Below, one piece after another: positions 6,244 to 13,646 of a stretch of 64,000 nucleotides of DNA (the stretch's first letter is position 1; every line of letters starts with the position of its first letter). Source of the DNA: JACIYW01 sp014359745 (GTDB lineage: Bacteria > Pseudomonadota > Alphaproteobacteria > Rhodobacterales > Rhodobacteraceae); the NCBI GenBank assembly GCA_050433985.1, contig JBNPWE010000001.1, positions 248,001 to 312,000 of the forward strand, in the 5' to 3' direction. Under the pieces are notes generated by a model. That model was not told the origin of the DNA. It saw only the letters and a program-made list of their open reading frames with translations, and did not search any database. A program made the position numbers and the translations under genes.

Positions 6244-7776
6244 ATGAAGGACATCTTGCAGGAACTTGAAGATCGCCGGGCCAGCGCCCGGCTTGGCGGT
6301 GGCCAGGCGCGTATTGACGGGCAGCACGCCAAGGGAAAGCTGACCGCGCGCGAACGCATCGACCTGCTGCTGGACGAGGGCAGTTTTGAAGAATTTGACA
6401 TGTTCGTGGCGCATCGCTGCACCGATTTCGGGATGGAGGCCAGCCGCCCCTATGGCGACGGGGTTGTCACCGGCTGGGGCACCGTCAACGGCCGGATGAT
6501 CTATGTGTTCAGCCAGGATTTCACCGTGTTCGGCGGGTCGCTTTCGGAAACCCACGCGGCCAAGATCTGCAAGATCATGGATATGGCCATGCAGAACGGC
6601 GCGCCGGTGATCGGGATCAACGATTCGGGCGGCGCGCGCATTCAGGAAGGCGTGGCATCCCTTGCGGGCTATGCCGATGTGTTCCAGCGCAACATCATGG
6701 CCTCGGGCGTGGTGCCGCAGATTTCCCTGATCATGGGGCCTTGTGCGGGCGGCGCGGTTTATTCCCCGGCGATGACCGATTTCATCTTCATGGTGCGCGA
6801 TACCTCTTACATGTTCGTCACCGGCCCCGATGTGGTGAAAACCGTCACCAACGAGGTGGTCACCGCCGAGGAACTGGGCGGGGCGAAAACCCACACCACC
6901 AAATCCTCTGTCGCCGACGGCGCGTTTGAAGACGACATGGAGGCGCTGATGGAGGTGCGCCGCCTGATCGATTTCCTGCCGCTTTCCAATCGTGAAAAGC
7001 CGCCGGTGCGGCCGTTCTTCGACACGCCCGACCGGATCGAGCCCAGCCTTGACACCCTGATCCCGGCCAACCCCAACCAACCCTATGACATGCGCGAACT
7101 GATCCTGAAGATCGCGGATGAAAGCGATTTCTATGAACTGCAACAGGATTTCGCCCGCAACATCCTGACCGGTTTCATCCGGCTGGAAGGATCGACGGTG
7201 GGGGTGGTGGCCAATCAGCCGATGGTGCTGGCCGGATGCCTGGATATTGATTCGTCGCGCAAGGCGGCGCGGTTCGTGCGGTTTTGCGATGCGTTCGAAA
7301 TTCCGATCCTGACGCTGGTGGATGTGCCCGGCTTTCTGCCCGGCACCGGGCAGGAATATGGCGGCGTGATCAAGCATGGCGCGAAGCTGTTGTTTGCTTA
7401 CGGCGAGGCGACGGTGCCCAAGGTGACGGTGATCACCCGCAAGGCCTATGGCGGGGCCTATGACGTGATGGCGTCGAAACATCTGCGCGGCGATTTCAAC
7501 TATGCCTGGCCCACCGCCGAGATTGCGGTGATGGGCGCCAAGGGCGCGGTGGAGATCCTGTATCGTTCGGAACTGGGCGATCCCGACAAGATCGCGGCCC
7601 GCACCAGAGATTATGAAAACCGCTTTGCCAACCCGTTCGTCGCGGCCGAAAAGGGCTTTGTCGACGAGGTGATCCAGCCCCGGTCAACCCGCAAACGTGT
7701 GTGCCGCGCCTTTGCGTCATTGCGCGGAAAAAAGCTGACAAATCCGTGGAAAAAACACGATAATATCCCGCTTTGA
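6244..7776 (+). CDS. pccB: Propionyl-CoA carboxylase beta subunit
   Basis: A 510-residue carboxyltransferase subunit. With the biotin-carrying alpha subunit it converts propionyl-CoA to methylmalonyl-CoA, feeding the ethylmalonyl-CoA and methylmalonyl pathways. It contains INDSGGARIQEG and the acyl-CoA oxyanion-hole region MGPCAGGAVYSPA, a second glycine pair in VDVPGFLPGTGQEYGG, and the typical end NPWKKHDNIPL. The ATG at 6244 has CGGAGGG upstream; the open frame before it is not coding. pccA is not adjacent; a lipoprotein and a hypothetical gene follow. Confidence 0.95.
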   Translation: MKDILQELEDRRASARLGGGQARIDGQHAKGKLTARERIDLLLDEGSFEEFDMFVAHRCTDFGMEASRPYGDGVVTGWGTVNGRMIYVFSQDFTVFGGSLSETHAAKICKIMDMAMQNGAPVIGINDSGGARIQEGVASLAGYADVFQRNIMASGVVPQISLIMGPCAGGAVYSPAMTDFIFMVRDTSYMFVTGPDVVKTVTNEVVTAEELGGAKTHTTKSSVADGAFEDDMEALMEVRRLIDFLPLSNREKPPVRPFFDTPDRIEPSLDTLIPANPNQPYDMRELILKIADESDFYELQQDFARNILTGFIRLEGSTVGVVANQPMVLAGCLDIDSSRKAARFVRFCDAFEIPILTLVDVPGFLPGTGQEYGGVIKHGAKLLFAYGEATVPKVTVITRKAYGGAYDVMASKHLRGDFNYAWPTAEIAVMGAKGAVEILYRSELGDPDKIAARTRDYENRFANPFVAAEKGFVDEVIQPRSTRKRVCRAFASLRGKKLTNPWKKHDNIPL

Positions 7777-7787
7777 CGGACAGGCGC

Positions 7788-7816
7788 GGGGCGCGCCGGG
7801 GCGTGGCCCGCGCCCC
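7788..7816 (+). terminator. GC-rich hairpin after pccB
   Basis: GGGGCGCG (7788-7795) pairs with CGCGCCCC (7809-7816) across a 13-base loop, 11 bases after the pccB stop. There is no T-run, so intrinsic termination is uncertain. Confidence 0.35.
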
Positions 7817-7990
7817 CGTCATGAAAACAACAGCCGTCAATATCTTTCTGCAGGGCAATAACAGACGATATGCAATTGCAAAACAATGCTCTATGATAGG
7901 TGGTGGCGGCATGTTGCGGCCACAAACGTAATATAGGCCGAATTGCCGGGTCGTTCCCATTCGGCACTGAAACAGAAGTAGGAGACGAGG

Positions 7991-8122
7991 ATGTCGAAAG
8001 GCGCAAAAGCCCTGTTCGCTGTGTGTTTGCTGGGTATCGTGGCCGGCTGTGCACCGAAAGAAAAAGAAGTGGTTTACGTTGAAACCCCGGTAGCGCCCGA
8101 ACCGGTAACGCAGAAATACTGA
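7991..8122 (+). CDS. Small lipoprotein (43 aa)
   Basis: A short gene encoding 43 residues. It has a charged start MSKGAKALF, a hydrophobic stretch and the lipobox VAGC, with Cys20 as the likely lipidation site. The mature peptide is only about 24 residues (CAPKEKEVVYVETPVAPEPV then TQKY). GGAGACGAGG immediately upstream is the ribosome-binding site. Similar tiny lipoproteins lie downstream of pccB in other Rhodobacteraceae as far as I recall. No function is known. The stop codon is embedded in a 15-bp tandem repeat. Confidence 0.75.
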   Translation: MSKGAKALFAVCLLGIVAGCAPKEKEVVYVETPVAPEPVTQKY

Positions 8123-8165
8123 GCCCGGAAGTTCTGAGCCCGGAAATTTCGAGCCCGGAAATTTC
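8121..8165. repeat. 15-bp tandem repeat, three copies
   Basis: GAGCCCGGAAGTTCT (8121-8135) is followed by two identical GAGCCCGGAAATTTC units (8136-8150 and 8151-8165). The array starts inside the lipoprotein stop codon and runs up to a strong hairpin. Confidence 0.8.
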
Positions 8166-8174
8166 GAGCATCGT

Positions 8175-8197
8175 CGGGGCGGGCGCTGCCCGCCCCG
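8175..8197. terminator. 10-bp GC-rich stem-loop after the lipoprotein gene
   Basis: CGGGGCGGGC (8175-8184) pairs perfectly with GCCCGCCCCG (8188-8197) around a three-base loop. It lies 52 bases after the lipoprotein stop. No U-tract follows, so it could stabilise the 3' end rather than terminate by itself. Confidence 0.5.
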
Positions 8198-8342
8198 TAC
8201 ATCCGGTTATCCGCTGAAATGGCGGGCAACCGTGGTTTTACGGATATGCGGCAAAGCGCGCGATGCGCCTTATGCCGATAACCCCCATTTCCCATTCGCC
8301 TGACCGGATTCTGCGCCTGACCGGTTCTGCGCCGGGCAGGAA

Positions 8343-8732
8343 ATGCACTGGCAGGACAAGATGATAAAGCACCGAGGATTTCCCGGCCGCCTTGCGGGCA
8401 CGGATTTTCAGTTCGTGATCCGTCGCGCCGCAAAAGACGGCGCCAGCAAACTGATTTCGCGCGAACGCTTCCCCGACCGCCGCCCCCCCGATCGCCGCGC
8501 CGACGAGGCGTTTCTGACCGCGCTTTGGGAACATTTCGGAGATCAGCCCTTTGAACGCGGCAATCTGGATGCCGGGCGCCTTTCGTGGTTTTTTGGACGC
8601 GAGGTTGTCGCCGCCGAAGACCCCTTTGATCCACAAAGCTATGACGCGCTGCTGCGCCTTGATCTGCAAAAATGCCGCCGCTACCTGCCAGAGGTGTTTG
8701 ACGACACCGGCGCATGGGACGGCGACACCTGA
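8343..8732 (+). CDS. Hypothetical protein (129 aa)
   Basis: A 129-residue soluble protein that I do not recognise as a characterised family. It is basic near the N-terminus (MHWQDKMIKHRGF, then ISRERFPDRRPPDRRADE) and ordered and acidic toward the C-terminus (LTALWEHFGDQPF, RRYLPEVFDDTG). No signal peptide or membrane helix is seen. The codon pattern favours this strand over the longer overlapping frames on the minus strand. It shares a bidirectional terminator with the convergent porin gene. An internal ATG at 8361 is an alternative start. Confidence 0.6.
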   Translation: MHWQDKMIKHRGFPGRLAGTDFQFVIRRAAKDGASKLISRERFPDRRPPDRRADEAFLTALWEHFGDQPFERGNLDAGRLSWFFGREVVAAEDPFDPQSYDALLRLDLQKCRRYLPEVFDDTGAWDGDT

Positions 8733-8754
8733 CACCTGAGCGTCGCGCAAATGA

Positions 8755-8780
8755 AAAGGGGCCGGAAAACCGGCCCCTTT
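8755..8780. terminator. Bidirectional intrinsic terminator
   Basis: AAAGGGGCCGG (8755-8765) and CCGGCCCCTTT (8770-8780) form a perfect 11-bp stem with an AAAA loop, flanked by A and T runs on both sides. It lies between the convergent hypothetical gene and porin gene and can serve both. Confidence 0.85.
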
Positions 8781-8800
8781 CATCATTTTCGATGATCGGA

Positions 8801-10066
8801 TCAGAAGTTGAACTGAACCGAACCTTGCAGACGGGAAATGCTGTCTGAGTCATTGTTGGCCAGCTCACGCTCGGCCCAGATGAATTCCGCACCAAACCGG
8901 ACCTTGCTGTTCGGTTTATAGTACAGCGTTGCGTGCAACGACTGGATGTTGTCGGTGTCGGTGGGCATATAGGTGTCTTCGATCTGGTAGTAACCATAGG
9001 TGACCCCGGCCGAAACGGTATCGGTAAGGGCCTGCATGATCTGCGCCGTGGCGGCCCATGCTTCGATCGTGTGCAGGTTGCCGCTGGCATCAACCACGGC
9101 ATCCTGGCCAACACCATTCACCAAGTAGCGGCCGATACCGTCACCATAGGTTGCCATGGCAGAGATGGTTGCCCCGGCCCACAGCGGCGACCCAAAGGCA
9201 AAGTTCACACCGTAACCGATGGCATCATCGTTGCCGGGGCTGCCTACCGGGGCGTTCAGGTGACGCAAAAGGCCGCCAACGCGGGCGCGCTGTACGCCAT
9301 TGGTCCAGTCGGCAGTGATGTTGAAATCGGGCATATCATCGATTTCGGCGGACAGACCGTCGGTCGTTCCGGTGGTCGAGAACGAACGCTGCGAGGTGAA
9401 CACGCCGGGCGCGGTTTGGATCCGGCCGGTGAATTCCGAGCTTTCCAACGACACCGCAACCTTGACGCCGTTGTTTTCCGGGAACGTATAGCGCAACTGC
9501 GCCTGACGGATAAAGGTCACGGCCACCGAACCACCGAAATCGACCGTGTCGGCGATATAGGCGATGGGCATGAAGTTAGACCAGGTCTGACCGGCCAGGA
9601 TCCCGTTCCATTGGCCATAAGCATGGCGCATACGCGGGCTGTTCGAGTTCGAGATGAGTTCGTTGCCGGTCGTGGTAGAAAAGTCGAATTCCAGGAAGGC
9701 AACAGCCGGGCCGTTGGCGGTTTCCGTGGTCGACCGGAGGTTGAAACGCGACTGACGCGCTTGTGCGCGGAAACCGCCTTTGCCCGGGTTTCCGGCGCCA
9801 ATACTGGAACCGTCAAGGTTGTTACCATGGTTTTCGTCCAGGTCGTAGATGAAGTCGAGTTTGACATAGCCGCCGAATTGCAGCGTGGTTCCGCTGGGAA
9901 CCTTGACGCCGCCCTGTTTTTCCAGCGCGCTGAGGCGCTGTTCCAGCGCGAAGACTTGCGAACGCAGCTCGTCGGCCGATTGCGCGTGCAGCGCGGGCGC
10001 GGTCATCGCAGTGCTCAGCAGCGCGGCACCGACCAGGCCCAGCGTTTTTTTCTGGTTTTGTTTCAT
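8801..10066 (-). CDS. DcaP-like outer-membrane porin
   Basis: A 421-residue outer-membrane beta-barrel protein. A signal peptide covers about residues 1-28 (ending ALHA). A short coiled-coil ELRSQVFALEQRLSALEKQ follows, then LQFGGYVKLDFIYDL, the start of the barrel in DcaP-like porins. The C-terminus ends SVQFNF with the terminal Phe expected for BAM recognition. It probably allows diffusion of small anionic solutes as a trimer. TAGGAGAAG precedes the ATG. Over 500 bases of non-coding DNA, including a candidate operator, lie upstream. Confidence 0.85.
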   Translation of the reverse strand: MKQNQKKTLGLVGAALLSTAMTAPALHAQSADELRSQVFALEQRLSALEKQGGVKVPSGTTLQFGGYVKLDFIYDLDENHGNNLDGSSIGAGNPGKGGFRAQARQSRFNLRSTTETANGPAVAFLEFDFSTTTGNELISNSNSPRMRHAYGQWNGILAGQTWSNFMPIAYIADTVDFGGSVAVTFIRQAQLRYTFPENNGVKVAVSLESSEFTGRIQTAPGVFTSQRSFSTTGTTDGLSAEIDDMPDFNITADWTNGVQRARVGGLLRHLNAPVGSPGNDDAIGYGVNFAFGSPLWAGATISAMATYGDGIGRYLVNGVGQDAVVDASGNLHTIEAWAATAQIMQALTDTVSAGVTYGYYQIEDTYMPTDTDNIQSLHATLYYKPNSKVRFGAEFIWAERELANNDSDSISRLQGSVQFNF

Positions 10067-10600
10067 ATTCTTCTCCTACCCTCATTCAGACAGGCCGGGT
10101 TTCGGCCAAGTTTCCGTGCCCCCGGTTATGAAGATTTCCCCCCGTCACATAAAGTTTAAATTCGGCCATCACTGCGTAATGTTTTGGGCGGTTTCGTTCT
10201 TGCCGTGGTCGGGGAACGCCCCATGTTCAGCGAATCACGCCAGCCGAATCAGTACGAAAAAATCTGTATTCCATTGAAAAACAGTAATTTTATTTTTCAT
10301 TCCACCCACCGAAATATTGTGTGTTTCGCTGGCCGTCGTGAAAATTTCGGCGCGTGCAATCCTTTGCACAAAAACCGCACTGTAGCACAGATGCACCACG
10401 TCAATGGAATCCAGCCAAAAAATGTGAAAAAGGGCGGAAAAGTGGCTTCTTTTGCGGTGTTGGCCGGTTCCGATCGGCAGCAGAGCCGCCATCCGGCCGC
10501 ATCGCCAAGGGATGTTGGGCAAAGAACCGATATCCTGCTTCCATCGGGTAGCTTTTATCAGGTGGCCGACACCAGATCCCCCCGCCCCCGCGCGCCCCGC
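10067..10600. other. Long intergenic region between porin and dnaE2
   Basis: About 530 bases without a convincing gene, locally AT-rich at 10250-10345. It must hold the porin promoter. An extended -10-like TGCTACAGT (minus strand, TACAGT at 10384-10379) lies just before a GTGCAA-N4-TTGCAC palindrome. Part of this space is where the missing dnaE2 3' end would have been, but no OB-fold remnant is readable in any frame. Confidence 0.5.
10354..10369. promoter_or_regulatory. Candidate operator GTGCAA-N4-TTGCAC
   Basis: A perfect 6-bp inverted repeat with a four-base spacer. If the -10-like TACAGT at 10384-10379 is used, the palindrome covers roughly +3 to +18, a position expected for a repressor. 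It is about 290 bases upstream of the porin start. The cognate regulator is unknown. Confidence 0.35.
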
Positions 10601-13504
10601 TTACCCCTGCGAAAGCCGCGCGCGCAGAAACGCCATCGGGTGGCGGCGCAGGGTCAGGTGGAGGGCGGCGTAATCCTCTATCACCGCCTCGCCCTCAGTC
10701 ATCGCGGGCAGGGTGACGGCGGGTTCATCGATCACCTCGCCGTCGATGTCGCGGGCGAAAAGCGGCAGGGTTCTGGGCGCGCCAAGCCCCCGCGCCTGCC
10801 AGAGCGCATCGCGCCGCGCGAGGCCAAGCGTGGCGAAAACGTCAGCCTCGGCCAGCATCACCAGCCGCGCGGGCGCCAGCCCCGCGCGCCGCCAGACATC
10901 GCCAACCGAAAGATAGCCATTGCCGCGCGCGGCCACGATCCAGTCGGCATCTTCCTGGGCCATGCCGCGGATCTGGCGAAACCCCAGCCGCAGCGCCAGC
11001 CCGCCCTGCCCGTCAGGTTCCATCACATTGTCCCAATGGCTGGCGTTGATGCAGGGGGCGTGCACCACGACCCCGTGTTCGCGCGCATCGCGCACGATCT
11101 GCGCGGGCGCATAGAAGCCCATCGGCTGCGCATTCAGAAGCGCGCAGGCGAAAATGCCGGGGTGGTGCCGTTTCAGCCAGGCAGAGGCATAGACCAGATG
11201 CGCGAAACTTGCCGCGTGGCTTTCGGGAAAGCCGTAGGCGCCGAACCCCTCTATCTGGGCAAAGCAACGGTCGGCGAAATCGGCGGGATAACCGTTGGCG
11301 GCCATGCCCGACAGGAAGCGGTCGCGCAGTTCGGACACCCGGCCGTGTTTCTTGAAGGTGGCCAGCGACCGGCGCAACTGATCGGCCTCGTCGGGGGTGA
11401 AACCGGCACCGATGATGGCGATCTGCATCGCCTGTTCCTGAAACAGCGGCACGCCCAGCGTCTTGCCCAGCACCGCGCCAAGGGCATCCGAGGGGAAGCT
11501 GACCGCCTCTTCGCCGTTGCGGCGCCGGATATAGGGGTGCACCATGTCGCCCTGAATCGGGCCGGGGCGGATGATGGCGACCTGAATGACCAGATCGTAG
11601 AAGCTGCGCGGCCGCATCCGGGGCAGGAAATTCATCTGCGCGCGGCTTTCGACCTGAAACACCCCCAGGCTGTCGGCCCGGCCAAGCATGTCATAGGTGG
11701 CCGCATCTTCGGGCGGCAGGCTGGCGAGGCTGTGGGTGACGCCATGGTGGCGGGCCAGAAGATCGAAGGCCTTGCGGATGCAGGTCAGCATGCCCAGCGC
11801 CAGGATGTCGATCTTGAGGATGCCCAGCGTATCCAGATCGTCCTTGTCCCAGGGAATGACGGTGCGCCCGTCCATCGTGGCGTTCTCGACCGGGGCGAGT
11901 TCATCAAGCCGCCCCTCGGTGATCACGAAGCCGCCGACATGTTGCGACAGGTGGCGGGGGAAGCCCTGTATCTCGGCGATCATCCGCAGGGTCAGCGCCA
12001 GGCGGCGGTCGGCGGGATCAAGCCCGATCTCGCGCAGGCGCGCGGCCTCGGTGCCTTTCAGGCTGCCCCAGCCCCAGATCTGGCTGGACAGCGCCGACAG
12101 CGTATCGTCGGACAGGCCCATGGCGCGGCCCACCTCGCGCACCGCGCGTTTGCCCCGGTAATGGATGACCGTGGCGCAAAGCCCCGCGCGGTGGCGGCCG
12201 TATTTCGCATAGATGTGCTGGATCACCTCTTCGCGGCGTTCATGTTCGAAATCGACATCGATATCGGGGGGTTCATCGCGGGCCTCGGAGACGAAACGTT
12301 CAAACACCATCGTGCCCACCTCGGGCGAGACCGAGGTGACGCCCAGCGCATAGCACACCACCGAATTGGCCGCCGAACCGCGCCCCTGACAAAGGATGCC
12401 GCGATCGCGGGCGAAGGCCACGATATCGCGGACCGTCAGGAAATAGGGCGCGTAATTCAGCTTGGCGATCAGCGCCAGTTCATGCGCCATCATCGCGCGC
12501 ACCCGGTCGGGCGCGCCCCCCGGATAGCGATCCGCCAGCCCCGCGCGGGCCAGACGGGCCAGCCGGGCATCCGGGGCCTCGCCCGCCGCCACCTCGGCCG
12601 GGTAGTCATAGCGCAAGTCATCGAGCGAGAAGGTCAGCCGCGCGGCAAGGTCGCCCGCGCGATCCACCGCGCCGGGATGATCGGCGAAAAGCTGCCGCAT
12701 CTCGGCCTCGGAGCGCAGGCGCTGTTCGGCATTGGCCAGCGCGGTGCGGCCCAGATCATCAACCCGGGTGCCGGTTCGGATCGCGGTCAGCACATCGGCC
12801 AGCGCCCGGCGCGATCCGTGGTGCAGGATCGGCGCGGCAGAGGCGACGGTGGGCAGGCCAAGCCCCCCGGCCAGACGGGACAGGCGGGCAAAGCGCGCGC
12901 CATCCCCCCCGTCATAGCGGGGGGCGACCAGCAGCGCGACCTGCCCGGCAAAGCGGCGCGACAGCCGCTCTGCCTGTGTTTGCCACACACCCGCGCCGCC
13001 GGGCATCGTTGGCACCCGTGGTGGCGGATGCAGCAACAGATCAAGCCCCGCGCCCCAGTCATGCAGATCGTCAGGGGTCAGCAGGCAGTCACCCTTTGGC
13101 GCGCGTTGCCGCCCGATCGACAGAAGACGGCACAGCCGACCCCAGGCGGCACGGTCGCGCGGCAGGGCGGTGACGACAAGATCGCCCATCGGGGCGGATG
13201 CGGGCGCCGCAGGCAGGGTCAGCCGCAGTTTCGCCGCCGGGATCAGGCGTGGCGCCTCGGGGCATTCGCGCGCCAGCCTGCGCGCCTCGGGGCATTCGCG
13301 CGCCAGCCTGCGCGCCTCGGGGCATTCGCGCGCCAGCCTGCGCGCCTCGGCATGGGCGCGCACGAGACCGGCGACGGAGTTTTCATCGGCGATGGCGACC
13401 GCAGACAGGCCAAGTTCAGCCGCCCGAAGCATATATTCCTCGGGGTGCGACGCCCCCGTAAGGAAGCTGAAGTTCGAGGTGGCAGAGAGTTCGGCAAAGG
13501 CCAT
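10601..13504 (-). CDS. dnaE2: Error-prone DNA polymerase DnaE2, C-terminally truncated
   Basis: A 967-residue C-family polymerase for SOS translesion synthesis. The N-terminal PHP-like domain begins MAFAELSATSNFSFLTGASH. The polymerase aspartates are intact in PDIDVDFEH (Asp414, Asp416) and KIDILALGML (Asp566). Typical DnaE2 proteins are about 1,050-1,150 residues and continue after the block HPMAFLRARL into an OB fold with a motif like LVLVRQRPG. Here a stop comes three codons after that block, so the OB domain is absent. Residues of about 52-81 are a tripled EARRLARECP insertion. No imuA or imuB adjoins. An SOS box lies 15 bases upstream. Confidence 0.85.
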   Translation of the reverse strand: MAFAELSATSNFSFLTGASHPEEYMLRAAELGLSAVAIADENSVAGLVRAHAEARRLARECPEARRLARECPEARRLARECPEAPRLIPAAKLRLTLPAAPASAPMGDLVVTALPRDRAAWGRLCRLLSIGRQRAPKGDCLLTPDDLHDWGAGLDLLLHPPPRVPTMPGGAGVWQTQAERLSRRFAGQVALLVAPRYDGGDGARFARLSRLAGGLGLPTVASAAPILHHGSRRALADVLTAIRTGTRVDDLGRTALANAEQRLRSEAEMRQLFADHPGAVDRAGDLAARLTFSLDDLRYDYPAEVAAGEAPDARLARLARAGLADRYPGGAPDRVRAMMAHELALIAKLNYAPYFLTVRDIVAFARDRGILCQGRGSAANSVVCYALGVTSVSPEVGTMVFERFVSEARDEPPDIDVDFEHERREEVIQHIYAKYGRHRAGLCATVIHYRGKRAVREVGRAMGLSDDTLSALSSQIWGWGSLKGTEAARLREIGLDPADRRLALTLRMIAEIQGFPRHLSQHVGGFVITEGRLDELAPVENATMDGRTVIPWDKDDLDTLGILKIDILALGMLTCIRKAFDLLARHHGVTHSLASLPPEDAATYDMLGRADSLGVFQVESRAQMNFLPRMRPRSFYDLVIQVAIIRPGPIQGDMVHPYIRRRNGEEAVSFPSDALGAVLGKTLGVPLFQEQAMQIAIIGAGFTPDEADQLRRSLATFKKHGRVSELRDRFLSGMAANGYPADFADRCFAQIEGFGAYGFPESHAASFAHLVYASAWLKRHHPGIFACALLNAQPMGFYAPAQIVRDAREHGVVVHAPCINASHWDNVMEPDGQGGLALRLGFRQIRGMAQEDADWIVAARGNGYLSVGDVWRRAGLAPARLVMLAEADVFATLGLARRDALWQARGLGAPRTLPLFARDIDGEVIDEPAVTLPAMTEGEAVIEDYAALHLTLRRHPMAFLRARLSQG
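13261..13350. repeat. 30-bp in-frame tandem repeat inside dnaE2, three perfect copies
   Basis: Three identical 30-bp units occupy 13261-13290, 13291-13320 and 13321-13350, preceded by an 8-base partial copy. Each encodes the decapeptide EARRLARECP on the minus strand within the PHP-like domain, so the array lengthens the protein without breaking frame. It is a slippage-type duplication, not CRISPR, because there are no spacers. Confidence 0.9.
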
Positions 13505-13518
13505 GCGACTCGGTGGAT

Positions 13519-13533
13519 GTTCTGGTTACGTTC
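13519..13533. promoter_or_regulatory. LexA (SOS) box GTTC-N7-GTTC at dnaE2
   Basis: GTTCTGGTTACGTTC matches the alphaproteobacterial SOS box GTTC-N7-GTTC (GAAC-N7-GAAC in the gene direction). It ends 15 bases before the dnaE2 start. About two such 8-base matches are expected by chance in 64 kb, but its position at an SOS polymerase makes it credible. Confidence 0.75.
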
Positions 13534-13570
13534 CCGCCCAAGTCTCTCCCCGGACGCGCGCGTGTCAAGG

Positions 13571-13607
13571 CCCATCCTCTCGATCCAAATACTCCCGCCG
13601 GAGGCGG
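13571..13607 (-). repeat. Dispersed GAGTATTT repeat, copy f (with hairpin)
   Basis: On the minus strand a CCGCC-TCC-GGCGG hairpin is followed by GAGTATTTGGATCGAGAGGATG. The core matches the other copies at 16149, 17877, 39907 and elsewhere. It lies 40 bases after the stop of the leftward glucan gene, in the same orientation, where a transcript end is expected. Confidence 0.65.
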
Positions 13608-13646
13608 CCTTCGCGCCCCGCAGGCCCCGCATCGGCGGGAAAAGGA

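Noticed and set aside
6241..7482. A 413-codon minus-strand frame opposite pccB
   Set aside because: Antisense shadow of a strongly conserved carboxyltransferase gene; composition is His/Arg-rich as expected for a shadow.
8074..9117. A 347-codon minus-strand frame across the 8343 gene and the porin end
   Set aside because: It crosses the bidirectional terminator and overlaps two better-supported genes.
13261..13350. 30-bp repeats considered as a CRISPR array
   Set aside because: The units are directly adjacent with no spacers and encode an in-frame decapeptide inside dnaE2.
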